Shown: positions 1 to 8,077 of the stretch, piece after piece
How the letters are laid out: each line of letters starts with the position of its first letter
Position numbering within the stretch: the stretch's first letter is position 1
Assembly (NCBI GenBank): GCA_034933245.1
Contig: JAYFNX010000065.1
Location: 1 to 37,924 of the forward strand
Length of the DNA stretch: 37,924 bases
DNA from: Pelethousia sp034933245
GTDB lineage: Bacteria; Bacillota; Clostridia; Christensenellales; CAG-138
Reading direction: 5' to 3'
Translations under genes and position numbers: made by a program
Notes under the pieces: model-generated
Database searches by the model: none
What the model saw: the letters and a program-made list of their open reading frames with translations, nothing else
Told to the model about the DNA's origin: nothing

Positions 1-142
1 TGCGCTGGCCAAGGCATTGGTACAGGTGGGCCGCATGGCGGCTTGCGGCGAAAACATTGCGGGGCTGGATATTAACCCGTTGTTGGTATATCCGCAAGGG
101 AAGGGCGTTCTGGCTGTGGACGCGCTGCTGGAGCTGCGATAA
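1..142 (+). CDS. ADP-forming acyl-CoA synthetase, C-terminal end (partial)
   Basis: Only the last 46 codons are in the window; the frame starts at base 2 and stops at TAA 140-142. The peptide contains GLDINPLLVYPQGKG, which matches the end of the ATP-grasp domain of NDP-forming acetyl/acyl-CoA synthetases, where an E/D-x-NP-L-x-V element lies near the C-terminus. In that family the enzyme converts acyl-CoA, ADP and phosphate to acid, CoA and ATP. The location directly ahead of iorAB fits: IorAB makes arylacetyl-CoA and this enzyme would harvest the thioester as ATP. The N-terminal CoA-binding part lies outside the window, so a separate beta subunit rather than a fused enzyme cannot be excluded. 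Confidence 0.75.
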   Translation, partial: ALAKALVQVGRMAACGENIAGLDINPLLVYPQGKGVLAVDALLELR

Positions 143-205
143 ATCCCGATTTGCGAGGACTTATAGATATTGATTTACAATTCATTACAAATGGAGGGCT
201 GTTTT

Positions 206-1984
206 TTGAAAGCATTACTTTCTGGTAACGAAGCGATTGCACGCGGAGCTTATGAAGCCGGCGTACAGGTGGTAACTGGATATCCCGGAACGCCCAGCTC
301 AGAAATCGTTGAAACCGTTGCAAAACTCTATGGCGATGAAGTATACGCCGAATGGTCCACCAACGAAAAGGTGGCCATGGATGCAGCGGCAGGCGCGGCA
401 TATTGTGGCAAACGCGCGATGGTGACCACAAAGCAGGTTGGCATGAACGTGCTTATGGATTCCATGCTCTATGCAGTTTATACCGGCGCGGAAGCCGGCC
501 TGGTGGTTATTACCGCGGATGATCCCGGGCTTTTTAGCTCACAGAATGAGCAGGATAACCGCTGGTATTCCCGCTTGGCAAAGATTCCTACCCTGGAGCC
601 GGCAGACAGCCAGGAGGCCAAGGATTTTATGAAGCTGGCTTTCCGGCTTTCCGAAAAGTTTGATACGCCCGTTCTGTTCCGTAGCGTCATGCGGGTGTCC
701 CATTGCAAGAGCGTGGTTGAATTGTGCGAGCGGGAAGAAAACCAGCGCAAGCTGGAACGGTTCCCCAGGAATTTGCCTAAGTACAACTGTACGGCCATGT
801 ATGCCAAGGAGATGCACCGCAAGCTGGAAGAGCGGATCCAAAACATTGCCGAATATGCGGAAACGGTGGACATCAACCGAATCGAATGGGGCGAGCGCTC
901 CTTGGGCATCATCACCAGCGGCGTAGTCTATGCATATACAAAGGAAGTTTTTCCCCAGGCATCCGTTCTCAAGCTGGGTATGACTTACCCGTTGCCCGAG
1001 CGGATGATCCGGGAATTTGCCGCGGGCGTGGAGAAAGTTTTGGTCATTGAGGAGCTGGATCCTGTGCTGGAGGAGCAGATTAGCAGAATGGGCATCCAGG
1101 TCATAGGAAAATCCCTTTTCCCGCCCTGCTTTGAGCTTCTTCCGGATCGTCTGATGGATATTTCCTTGGCCAATGGGCTGCTGAAGGAGGATACTCGCAA
1201 GGCCTCCATTATGCCGCCCGCCCTGCCGGACCGCTCACCGGTGCTCTGCGCCGGCTGCCCCCACCGATCTACCTATTATAATCTTGCCAAGATGGATGTG
1301 CCCGCAGCAGGTGATATCGGCTGCTATAATTTGGGCGCGCAGCCTCCCTTCCGGGCGCAGCATACCATGGGCGCCATGGGCGCGAGCATTGGCGTGCTGC
1401 ACGGGATGTCCATTGCAGGCCTTCCGGAAAACCGTGTTTGCACCATCGGCGATTCTACCTTCTTCCATTCAGGCCTTTCTCCCCTTGCCAATATGGTTCA
1501 CAACGAGAGCCGGGGTGTGGTGATCCTGATGGATAATTACACCACCGCCATGACGGGGCACCAGGATCATCCGGGCACGGACTATAAGATTTTGCGCACC
1601 AATAAAGCGCGTAAGATTGAGATCGAACCCTTGGTAAAGGCCATGGGCGTGAACATGGTCAAGACGGTGGATGCTTTTAACGTGAAAGAGGTGGAAGAAG
1701 GGCTCAAAGAATGCCTGGCTTATGACGGCCCTTCCGTGCTTATTACCAAGGGCGCTTGCGTACAGATTGAAAAAAAACCACAAAAGGCTTTCTCCGTCGA
1801 TCCTAGCAAGTGCGTGGCTTGCCATGTGTGCCTGAAGGTCGGCTGCCCTTCCATCATGCTTTCCGAGGAAGAAAATCCCCGAATCAAAAAGAAAAAATGC
1901 CGCATCGATCCCACCCTGTGTGCCGGTTGTGGTGTGTGCTCACAAGTTTGCCCCGCTAAGGCAATCGGCAGGAAGGAGAATTAA
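206..1984 (+). CDS. iorA: Indolepyruvate:ferredoxin oxidoreductase, alpha subunit
   Basis: This 592-residue protein catalyses, with IorB, the CoA- and thiamine diphosphate-dependent oxidative decarboxylation of arylpyruvates to arylacetyl-CoA, reducing ferredoxin. The N-terminus KALLSGNEAIARGAYEAG and the following GYPGTPSSE are hallmarks of IorA. A TPP-binding segment around GDSTFFHSG and MDNYTTAMTG lies in the C-terminal half. The last 60 residues hold two ferredoxin-like cysteine clusters, CVACHVCLKVGCP and CAGCGVCSQVCP. I place the start at TTG 206: GGAGGG at 193-198 lies 7 bases upstream and the family N-terminus begins there; longer starts at 170 or 191 would run through this ribosome binding site. 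iorB follows after 3 bases. Confidence 0.95.
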   Translation: MKALLSGNEAIARGAYEAGVQVVTGYPGTPSSEIVETVAKLYGDEVYAEWSTNEKVAMDAAAGAAYCGKRAMVTTKQVGMNVLMDSMLYAVYTGAEAGLVVITADDPGLFSSQNEQDNRWYSRLAKIPTLEPADSQEAKDFMKLAFRLSEKFDTPVLFRSVMRVSHCKSVVELCEREENQRKLERFPRNLPKYNCTAMYAKEMHRKLEERIQNIAEYAETVDINRIEWGERSLGIITSGVVYAYTKEVFPQASVLKLGMTYPLPERMIREFAAGVEKVLVIEELDPVLEEQISRMGIQVIGKSLFPPCFELLPDRLMDISLANGLLKEDTRKASIMPPALPDRSPVLCAGCPHRSTYYNLAKMDVPAAGDIGCYNLGAQPPFRAQHTMGAMGASIGVLHGMSIAGLPENRVCTIGDSTFFHSGLSPLANMVHNESRGVVILMDNYTTAMTGHQDHPGTDYKILRTNKARKIEIEPLVKAMGVNMVKTVDAFNVKEVEEGLKECLAYDGPSVLITKGACVQIEKKPQKAFSVDPSKCVACHVCLKVGCPSIMLSEEENPRIKKKKCRIDPTLCAGCGVCSQVCPAKAIGRKEN

Positions 1985-1987
1985 ATT

Positions 1988-2578
1988 ATGAAGGAAAGCG
2001 TGAATTTTCTCATTGTAGGCGTTGGGGGACAGGGTACCATCTTGGTTAGCGATATTCTTGCCGAAGTGGGCATGCTTGCCGGGTATGATTCCAAGAAATC
2101 CGACATCATGGGCCTGGCGGTTCGCGGCGGCAGCGTTTCCAGCCATGTGCGCTGGGGTAAAAAGGTAGGTTCCCCCATGAATATGACGGGACCTGGGGAT
2201 TATTTAATGGCATCCGAACCCATGGAAGCCATGCGCGGGGTAAACTATCTGCACAAAAGCTCTACAATCCTGTATAATGAATACAGGATTCAGCCCATGC
2301 TGGTTAGCACAGGCCAGTCCGAGTATCCCAGCGAGGAAAGCGTCACTTCTTGTCTCCAAAATGCTGCTACACATATTATTAGCTATGATGCAACTGCAAA
2401 AGCGCAGGAAGTTGGAAACGTGAGAACCATGAATATTGTCCTGTTGGGCACGCTATCAACTTTCGTGGATGAGATTTGCCCCGAGCTATGGGTGGAGGCC
2501 ATAAAAACGCATGTGCCGGCCAAGCTGCAGGATGTAAATATCAAGGCCTTCTATGCGGGCCGGGAAATAAGGAAGTAA
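1988..2578 (+). CDS. iorB: Indolepyruvate:ferredoxin oxidoreductase, beta subunit
   Basis: This 196-residue protein is the gamma-type (POR/KOR gamma) subunit that completes IorA. The opening FLIVGVGGQGTILVSDIL is the typical glycine-rich GVGGQG motif of the family, and KSDIMGLAVRGGSVSSHVR matches the conserved region that follows. Length is normal for IorB. It is separated from iorA by three bases, with AGGAGAA just upstream of the ATG, so the two are translated from one message. Its end is followed after five bases by the racemase gene, so the operon continues. The identification is firm; the preferred arylpyruvate or branched substrate cannot be read from the sequence. Confidence 0.94.
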   Translation: MKESVNFLIVGVGGQGTILVSDILAEVGMLAGYDSKKSDIMGLAVRGGSVSSHVRWGKKVGSPMNMTGPGDYLMASEPMEAMRGVNYLHKSSTILYNEYRIQPMLVSTGQSEYPSEESVTSCLQNAATHIISYDATAKAQEVGNVRTMNIVLLGTLSTFVDEICPELWVEAIKTHVPAKLQDVNIKAFYAGREIRK

Positions 2579-2583
2579 ATGCA

Positions 2584-3309
2584 ATGAAGATTATGGTGAT
2601 TAACCCCAATTCCTCCAAGACAATGACATCCCATTTAAACCATGTGCTCAACGCCATCAAGAATGCGGATACGCAGTTGACGGTTGTTTGCCCTGAAGAG
2701 GCGCCGCCTGCAATTGAGAGCGCTTACGATGAGGCTGTTTGCATTCCCTATGTTTTGAAGCTGGTGGAACAGGCTGCGGCGGATGGCTATGACGCGGCCA
2801 TTTTAGCCTGCTTTAGCGACCCGGGCCTGGAGCCTGCCCGGGAAGTGACGGACATGCTCGTGATGGGGATTGAGGAGACCAGCATGCATGTTGCCGCTAT
2901 GTTGGGCGCGAAATTCACCATTCTTACCCTAAACAAGGAGCGCGTGCCCCACAAAGCAAAAGAGGCGCGCCGGTTCATGCTGGAAAATTCTCTTGCCTCG
3001 GTGCGGCCTTTAGGCATGAGCGTGGCCGAAACCGATGCGGACCCGGAGCGTACCCGCGCCAAGATCCGAGAGGTAGCTAGGTTGGCAAAAGAGGAGGACG
3101 GGGCGGAAGTGGTGTTGCTGGGATGCGCCGGCATGGCCGGCTATGCCGAGGGAATTACGGAAGAACTGGGCCTGGCGGTAATCGACCCCTCCTCTGTGAC
3201 GCTGAAAGTTACGGAAGCCATGGTGGCGTCCGGCCTTAAACAGGCGAAGTGCGGCTTCTATTCTACGCCTCCCAGCCGCAAACGGGTAAATCCCAAGGGA
3301 TGTTGCTGA
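2584..3309 (+). CDS. Asp/Glu/hydantoin racemase family protein
   Basis: This 241-residue protein belongs to the cysteine-dependent Asp/Glu/hydantoin racemase superfamily. The start MKIMVINPNSS is the usual opening (a strand followed by NPN). Two candidate catalytic cysteines sit in the expected contexts, ILACFSDPG in the first half and LLGCAGMAG in the second. The family includes hydantoin and allantoin racemases, aspartate racemase, maleate isomerase and arylmalonate decarboxylase. I chose the ATG at 2584 because it gives the family N-terminus and follows GGAAG at the end of iorB. Location in an aromatic 2-oxoacid operon suggests interconversion of an amino-acid-derived substrate, but the substrate is not known. 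Confidence 0.85.
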   Translation: MKIMVINPNSSKTMTSHLNHVLNAIKNADTQLTVVCPEEAPPAIESAYDEAVCIPYVLKLVEQAAADGYDAAILACFSDPGLEPAREVTDMLVMGIEETSMHVAAMLGAKFTILTLNKERVPHKAKEARRFMLENSLASVRPLGMSVAETDADPERTRAKIREVARLAKEEDGAEVVLLGCAGMAGYAEGITEELGLAVIDPSSVTLKVTEAMVASGLKQAKCGFYSTPPSRKRVNPKGCC

Positions 3310-3348
3310 TTCGGCATTTTATAATAACGGGAAAGAAAAGAAAAAATC

Positions 3349-4185
3349 GTGGGAGCAAAGAGAAATATGGGCAGACCTGAAGCTGAAAAAAACGAAGTCG
3401 CCTCTTTGGATAAAGCTATCCGCACACTAGAGTATCTGGCGCAGATCGATGGCGACATTAGTCTGAGCAAGCTGGCGACTTGCCTTAATATCCCCAAGAC
3501 AACCCTGTTAAGGCTGTTGAATACCCTGGGTAGCCATGGTATGGTGCAACAGGACCCGATTACGAAGAATTACCGGTTGGGTTGGGCGCTGATCTATATG
3601 GGCGGAGCGGCCGCTAAGCTTTTTGACTTGAGCAAAATTACCCATCCCTATTTGGAACGGCTTTCCCAGGAAACGGGGGAAAGCGCTTCCTTGGTGCGCC
3701 TGCGTAAGAACTATGCCGTCTATGTGGACCGGGTTTCCAGCAACAATATTATCCGGGGAGGCTTGGGGGTTGGGGCGGAATTGGAACTGCATGTCTCGGC
3801 TGCGGGTAAGATGTTATTAAGCACCCTGCCGGATGACGATATCCGGCGGTTTTTCAAGAGGTATCCACTAACCGTGCATACGGAAAAGACCATTACCAGC
3901 CTGGATGCGATTTGTGCGGAGATTGTGCGGGTGCGTAAGCAGGGATACGCCATGGATGATGAAGAGGGTGAAATAGGTGCCCGCTGCATTGCGGCGCCTA
4001 TAACGGATTGGGCCGGAAATATTACCGCAGCGCTTTCCATAACCGGTCCTACGAACCGCCTGTCCACGGAAAAAATACCTTATTATATTGAAACCGTGTG
4101 CCGCATTGCCCGGGAAGCTTCCGATAAGCTTAGCTCCTATGGACGAACCGGATGGAATATGGCTGGCGTGGAATTCGATACATAG
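3349..4185 (+). CDS. IclR family transcriptional regulator
   Basis: This protein of 278 residues (272 if the in-frame ATG at 3367 is used) has the IclR layout. An N-terminal winged helix-turn-helix covers about residues 15-80 (LDKAIRTLEYL, then ISLSKLATCLNIPKTTLLRLL and the wing YRLGWALIYMG). The rest is a ligand-binding effector domain with the typical segments VSAAGKMLLS, ARCIAAPITDW and AALSITGPTNR. Family members bind small aromatic or organic-acid effectors and usually control a neighbouring catabolic operon, so the IorAB cluster is the natural target. The GTG at 3349 has only a weak GGGA upstream; the ATG at 3367 has GGGAG 11 bases upstream, so the start is uncertain. Confidence 0.9.
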   Translation: MGAKRNMGRPEAEKNEVASLDKAIRTLEYLAQIDGDISLSKLATCLNIPKTTLLRLLNTLGSHGMVQQDPITKNYRLGWALIYMGGAAAKLFDLSKITHPYLERLSQETGESASLVRLRKNYAVYVDRVSSNNIIRGGLGVGAELELHVSAAGKMLLSTLPDDDIRRFFKRYPLTVHTEKTITSLDAICAEIVRVRKQGYAMDDEEGEIGARCIAAPITDWAGNITAALSITGPTNRLSTEKIPYYIETVCRIAREASDKLSSYGRTGWNMAGVEFDT

Positions 4186-4329
4186 GAGGATTCCAAGGAA
4201 AACCGCCACTTCCAAAATGGAAAATTAAGAAAGCGGCGTCGGCTAAGGCCGGCGCCGATGCGCAGATGAGAAAGAATTTAACCGGCCTAACGTGCATGCC
4301 ATTATAATATAAGGAAAGGATACACTTCT
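4186..4329 (+). promoter_or_regulatory. Intergenic hairpin before the aminotransferase
   Basis: The 144-base gap holds one clear inverted repeat: CGGCGTCGGC at 4234-4243 pairs with GCCGGCGCCG at 4248-4257 around a TAAG loop, 10 pairs including one G-T. No T-run follows, so it is not a canonical intrinsic terminator. AAGGAAAGGA at 4311-4320 is the ribosome binding site of the next gene. A TATAAT lies at 4303-4308 but has no convincing -35, and a start there would fall inside the ribosome binding site. Confidence 0.4.
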
Positions 4330-5604
4330 ATGAAAGCATATGCCGCCATGACAAAGGACGAGCTACATAAAGAATTGGAGAAAGAAAGAGCGGCTTTTGA
4401 AAGCTTGCGTGCGCAGAACCTTAAACTGGATATGTCCCGGGGAAAGCCCGGAAAAGCGCAATTGGACTTGGTGATGGGCATTTTTGATGTAATCAAGACG
4501 GTGGAGGACTGCGATGATGAGGGCGTGGATGTGCGAAATTACGGCACCTTCATGGGCCTTTCCAGCGCCCGCCGCTTTTTTGCGGAGCTTTTGGGCGTGC
4601 GGTTTTCGCAAGTATTCGCAGCCGGCAGCTCCAGCCTCACGCTCATGTATGATACCATTGCCAAGGCCTATACCCATGGCCTTACCCATAGCGAAAAGCC
4701 TTGGTGCAAGTTGGATACCGTCAAATTCCTGTGCCCTGCCCCTGGTTATGACCGCCACTTTCGCATCTGCGAGACCTTTGGCATACAGATGATCTGCATA
4801 CCCATGAAGGACGATGGGCCGGATATGGATCAGGTGGAGAAATACGTAAAAGACCCGGCTGTCAAAGGTATTTGGTGCGTTCCGAAATACACAAATCCAG
4901 GCGGCGTGGTTTACTCGGACGCGGTGGTGCGGCGCTTCGCCGCACTCAAGCCCGCGGCGCCGGATTTTGTGATCATGTGGGACAATGCTTATTGCGTCCA
5001 TGAGTTTGACGGCGACTTTGTGCCCTTCTTGGACATTCTTTCCCTGTGCGAGGAGAACGGCCGGCCGGATATGGCCATTGAATTTGCCTCCACTTCCAAA
5101 ATTACCCTGCCTGGGGCCGGGATTTCTTGCATAGCTACCAGCGAGACAAACATGGCGTATATGACCAAGCTCATGGATGCACAGGTTATCAGCTTTGATA
5201 AGGTAAACCAGTGGCGCCATGTGCTTTACCTAAAGAATAAGGCAGGGGTGCTGGAGCTGATGAAGAAACATGCCAAAGTGCTCAAACCCAAATTCGACAC
5301 CGTGCTGAAGGCGTTAGAACAAGAAATTAGCCCGCTTGGTATAGCCCAATGGAACCAGCCTAAAGGCGGCTACTTCGTCTGCATGGACGCCATGTCCGGT
5401 ACGGCTAAGCGTACGCTTGCCTTATGCAAGGAGGCCGGCGTCACGATGACCAGCGCTGGCGCCACATTCCCCTATGGCAAGGACCCCAACGATAGCAACA
5501 TTCGCATTGCGCCGACTCTCCCGCCTGTGGAGGAATTGGACAAAGCCATCGCGGTGTTGTGCGTGTGCCTCAAGCTTGCCGCATTGGAAAAACTGCTGGC
5601 TTGA
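4330..5604 (+). CDS. Aminotransferase class I/II (MocR-like / aspartate aminotransferase Ic type)
   Basis: This 424-residue PLP enzyme starts at an ATG nine bases after AAGGAAAGGA. The N-terminal LDMSRGKPGKAQLDL and VDVRNYGTFMGL are characteristic of the bacterial family known from the aspartate aminotransferase of Corynebacterium (Pfam Aminotran_MocR). The PLP-binding lysine is about residue 257 in STSKITLPGAG, and an upstream CVPKYTNPGGVVYSD plus MWDNAYCVHEF supply the other cofactor contacts. There is no DNA-binding domain, so it is an enzyme and not a MocR regulator. Next to iorAB and the acyl-CoA synthetase it could feed the pathway with 2-oxoacids made by transamination. Whether it prefers aspartate or an aromatic amino acid is open. 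Confidence 0.9.
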   Translation: MKAYAAMTKDELHKELEKERAAFESLRAQNLKLDMSRGKPGKAQLDLVMGIFDVIKTVEDCDDEGVDVRNYGTFMGLSSARRFFAELLGVRFSQVFAAGSSSLTLMYDTIAKAYTHGLTHSEKPWCKLDTVKFLCPAPGYDRHFRICETFGIQMICIPMKDDGPDMDQVEKYVKDPAVKGIWCVPKYTNPGGVVYSDAVVRRFAALKPAAPDFVIMWDNAYCVHEFDGDFVPFLDILSLCEENGRPDMAIEFASTSKITLPGAGISCIATSETNMAYMTKLMDAQVISFDKVNQWRHVLYLKNKAGVLELMKKHAKVLKPKFDTVLKALEQEISPLGIAQWNQPKGGYFVCMDAMSGTAKRTLALCKEAGVTMTSAGATFPYGKDPNDSNIRIAPTLPPVEELDKAIAVLCVCLKLAALEKLLA

Positions 5605-5670
5605 AAAATCCGATGCGGCAATGCCGGACGGCATCCATAAGGCAGGATGGCGAATTATGCAAACGCGAAG

Positions 5671-5697
5671 AAACGGCGCGGGGAAACCGCGCCGTTT
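5671..5697 (+). terminator. Probable intrinsic terminator of the aminotransferase operon
   Basis: AAACGGCGCGG at 5671-5681 pairs perfectly with CCGCGCCGTTT at 5687-5697 around a GGAAA loop, an 11-pair GC-rich stem beginning 66 bases after the aminotransferase stop. The T-rich part is short (TTTCGTTATG). It separates the metabolic cluster from the surface module. Confidence 0.6.
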
Positions 5698-5750
5698 CGT
5701 TATGTGGCAAAATATTAATCCAGTTCGGAAAGATCCCAAGGGCCGTTTTC

Positions 5751-5779
5751 TTGCGTAATGAATGAAATCCCTGTATAAT
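5751..5779 (+). promoter_or_regulatory. Sigma-A-type promoter of the surface module
   Basis: TTGCGT at 5751-5756 and a perfect TATAAT at 5774-5779 are separated by 17 bases, the optimal spacing. Transcription would start near 5786 and leave a leader of roughly 240 bases before the ATG at 6029. Confidence 0.6.
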
Positions 5780-5785
5780 TCAAAT

Positions 5786-6028
5786 AGATTATTATGAAAA
5801 TCTTGGAAACATTTTGTTTAAAAGAATAAGAGCCGTATGGTTATAAACCGTCTAAGGCTACCAGATTGCATTTCACAATAAACAGTTGGGCGTTCTTCGT
5901 TATCCGGGGAAAGTATTGCCAAGAGAATCCCGACGCCAACCGGTTAGGTCGTTGAAAACGGCCGGGTTGGCAAAGTATCGGTTTATTACCGGTCTATTAT
6001 CATGAAGCATAAAGGGGAGGCCAGGAGG
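5786..6028 (+). promoter_or_regulatory. Long structured 5' leader of unknown type
   Basis: The stretch between the promoter and the first surface gene has no coding signal but several nested inverted repeats. AGCC at 5831-5834 with GGCT at 5856-5859 encloses GGTT/AACC. GTTGGGCGTTC near 5884 can pair with GACGCCAAC at 5931-5939. CCAACC at 5936-5941 can pair with GGGTTGG at 5964-5970 around a GAAA-containing loop. CGGTTTATTACCG at 5979-5991 is a small hairpin near the first possible ATG (6002). I could not match the pattern to a known riboswitch class. Together with 5605-5785 this makes a 424-base gene-free gap. Confidence 0.4.
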
Positions 6029-7387
6029 ATGAGGAAGTGCGCGCTGTTGCGGCTGGCGGTCTGTTGCATATTGCTATGTCTGCTTCCCTCCTTCGCTTAT
6101 GCGGGCCAGTACGGCGCACCGGTAGGAACGCCGGAAGTGCCGCCGGAAATTCAGGATACCTTTGACGCCGCGCTGCTTCTTGAAAGGAGCACCAAGGCGG
6201 TCTTATATCAAAAAGACACGGAGCGCGTCTTTTCACCAACCGGGAGCGCCGTCAACCTGATGACGGCCTATATCTTGCGCCAGGAAGCCGATTTTGAGCA
6301 GGAAATACCTGTGATCGATGCGGTGGAGAGCCTATCTTCCGGGGCTCGCAAGGTGGGTTTAAAGCCTGGCCAACGCTGGCTGATTAAAGACCTTGTGGCG
6401 ACCCTCCTTTTGTATGGCGCACAGGATGCGGCGCTAGTCCTCTGTGATCATGTGTGCGGCACGGAGGAAGCGTTTGTCGCCAGGATGAACGAGTATGCGC
6501 AAAGCTTGGGCATGGAGAACACGGTGTACAAGAATTGTCTGGGCGCGTATGCGCAAGAGCAGGTTTCCACTGTTTCCGATTTAATGCTCCTTTGCGAAGC
6601 TGTCTTGCGCGACGATATCCTTCGAGGCATGCTGGGCAAAAGCACATACGATGCCATCAATGGGAAGACCATAGAGAACCGGATGGAAATCATGCAGGAC
6701 GGGCAGGAGAGCTTTGATGCCAGAATCCGGGGTATTGGCGAGGGGGCTACGGAAGAGGCCGGCGCAAACATCCTGCTCTATGCGGTAGATGGGGATCAAG
6801 CGTGGCTATTTGTAGGCTATAGGAAGGATGACGATCAGCGGGCAAGCGAGAAGCATGCCATAACCCTTCTTAACTATGGATCCCAGGCGTATCATACGCT
6901 GGATATAACCCCGTTGGTGGAGAATATGCTCCAAAGGTTAAAAATCACGACAGAAGACGGCGGAAGCGTGTCCCTTGCCGGCGGGGCTGCAGGTTACAAA
7001 ATCAGTGCGGAAGCGTCCCTTGCCCGGGAAATCGGCAGCGATACGGGGGTATTTTCCCTGGGCGAACTGCCTCGCTTGGAAACGGCGCCGGAGAAAGGCG
7101 CGGCAATCGGGACGGTTTGGTTGCAGTGGGCAGAACAGAACGTTTTGGAAATCCCCCTGCTTGCAGGCGTGGTAACCCCACCTTCGGGAACAGGCGCACA
7201 ACCTCAAGACAAACGGGAAGAGAATAATTTGGAGATCCCAGTCTATACCGTGGAGGACTGGCCGGGCGCGGATAGGGAGCAGCGCTTCACCACCCTGTAT
7301 GGAAGCTGGATTATCATCGGAGCGGCAACGTTGCTTGCCGCCATCATACTCCTATGGGCGCATCGTCTGCGCCCCGGGAAACGCTGA
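6029..7387 (+). CDS. Degenerate D-alanyl-D-alanine carboxypeptidase homologue (S11), membrane anchored
   Basis: This 452-residue protein has an N-terminal signal peptide (RKCALLRLAVCCILLCLLP, ending AYA-G), an S11-like domain from about residue 40 to 330 and a C-terminal membrane helix (WIIIGAATLLAAIILLW) followed by a basic tail, the layout of DacA-type penicillin-binding proteins. The three catalytic motifs of the family appear lost. Where SxxK is expected (ERVFSPTGSAVNLMTA) there is no lysine; SxN is GAQ in LLLYGAQDAA; and the KTG region reads IRGIGEG. It is thus probably a non-catalytic cell-wall-binding or regulatory protein. I chose ATG 6029, nine bases after GGGGAGG, over ATG 6002, which has no ribosome binding site. 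It heads the CpsC-CpsD operon. Confidence 0.8.
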   Translation: MRKCALLRLAVCCILLCLLPSFAYAGQYGAPVGTPEVPPEIQDTFDAALLLERSTKAVLYQKDTERVFSPTGSAVNLMTAYILRQEADFEQEIPVIDAVESLSSGARKVGLKPGQRWLIKDLVATLLLYGAQDAALVLCDHVCGTEEAFVARMNEYAQSLGMENTVYKNCLGAYAQEQVSTVSDLMLLCEAVLRDDILRGMLGKSTYDAINGKTIENRMEIMQDGQESFDARIRGIGEGATEEAGANILLYAVDGDQAWLFVGYRKDDDQRASEKHAITLLNYGSQAYHTLDITPLVENMLQRLKITTEDGGSVSLAGGAAGYKISAEASLAREIGSDTGVFSLGELPRLETAPEKGAAIGTVWLQWAEQNVLEIPLLAGVVTPPSGTGAQPQDKREENNLEIPVYTVEDWPGADREQRFTTLYGSWIIIGAATLLAAIILLWAHRLRPGKR

Positions 7388-7404
7388 AGGACGGGAGACA
7401 ACCT

Positions 7405-8076
7405 ATGATGGAAGTGACAATTCGGGACGTGTTAAAAATTATACGCAGGCGGATATGGCTTATTGTACTTCTTCCGTTTATGGCGGTGGTTACGACCACC
7501 TTGCTTGTATACTATGTGATCGTGCCGGTATATACCGCCACGGCATCCATGTATGTGCTTAATAAGCAAAATGCGGAAAGCGTTATTAACTATAGCGATT
7601 TGCAATCCAGCGCCCTTCTGACGGCGGATTACCGCGAACTCATCCTGAGCAAGCGCGTTTTACGCACGGTATCGGATGCATATGGCCTGGATAATGAGGA
7701 CATGCAAAAGGACTTTCGGATTGCTGTCACCAGCGCGAACAACACCCGCGTCCTTGAGATCTCCGTTACATCCAGCGACCCTGTCCTTGCCGCCAATCTT
7801 GCCAACGCCATTGGAAAGGAATTTTCCACCATTGTGGTTGAGATTATGGATGCTAATAACGTGAACTTTGTGGACATTGCGGAGCCGCCCGTTGAGCCCT
7901 CCGCCCCCAGGAAGCTAATGACCATCGCCGTAGCAGGCGTCACAGCCCTGTTGCTAGCCATTGGGATCTCCGTTTTGCTGGAAATGCTCAATACGACCAT
8001 CCGCACGACGGATGATGTGGAGCGTGCATTGGGCTTAAGCGTACTTGCCTGCATCCCACATGTGGAGGTGAAGTAA
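7405..8076 (+). CDS. Wzz/CpsC-type polysaccharide chain-length and kinase-modulator protein
   Basis: This 223-residue protein has the CpsC/CapA/YveK layout. A short cytoplasmic N-terminus (VTIRDVLKIIRRRIW) is followed by a first membrane helix, an extracellular domain of about 120 residues, a proline-rich PPVEPSAPRK and a second membrane helix (TIAVAGVTALLLAIGISVLL). In the family it sets polymer length and activates the partner tyrosine kinase, which is encoded one base downstream. The ATG at 7405 (or 7408) follows the upstream stop after 17 bases. Its short cytoplasmic C-terminal tail would contact the P-loop kinase. No glycosyltransferase or polymerase gene is visible in the module. Confidence 0.88.
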   Translation: MMEVTIRDVLKIIRRRIWLIVLLPFMAVVTTTLLVYYVIVPVYTATASMYVLNKQNAESVINYSDLQSSALLTADYRELILSKRVLRTVSDAYGLDNEDMQKDFRIAVTSANNTRVLEISVTSSDPVLAANLANAIGKEFSTIVVEIMDANNVNFVDIAEPPVEPSAPRKLMTIAVAGVTALLLAIGISVLLEMLNTTIRTTDDVERALGLSVLACIPHVEVK

Positions 8077-8077
8077 T

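Noticed and set aside
4234..4257. Intrinsic terminator between the IclR and aminotransferase genes
   Set aside because: The stem is strong but no T-run follows, so I list it only as a hairpin.
5786..6028. c-di-GMP or c-di-AMP riboswitch
   Set aside because: Some segments (GACGCCAA, CCGGGTTGG) recall parts of such elements, but the conserved core sequences are missing or out of order.
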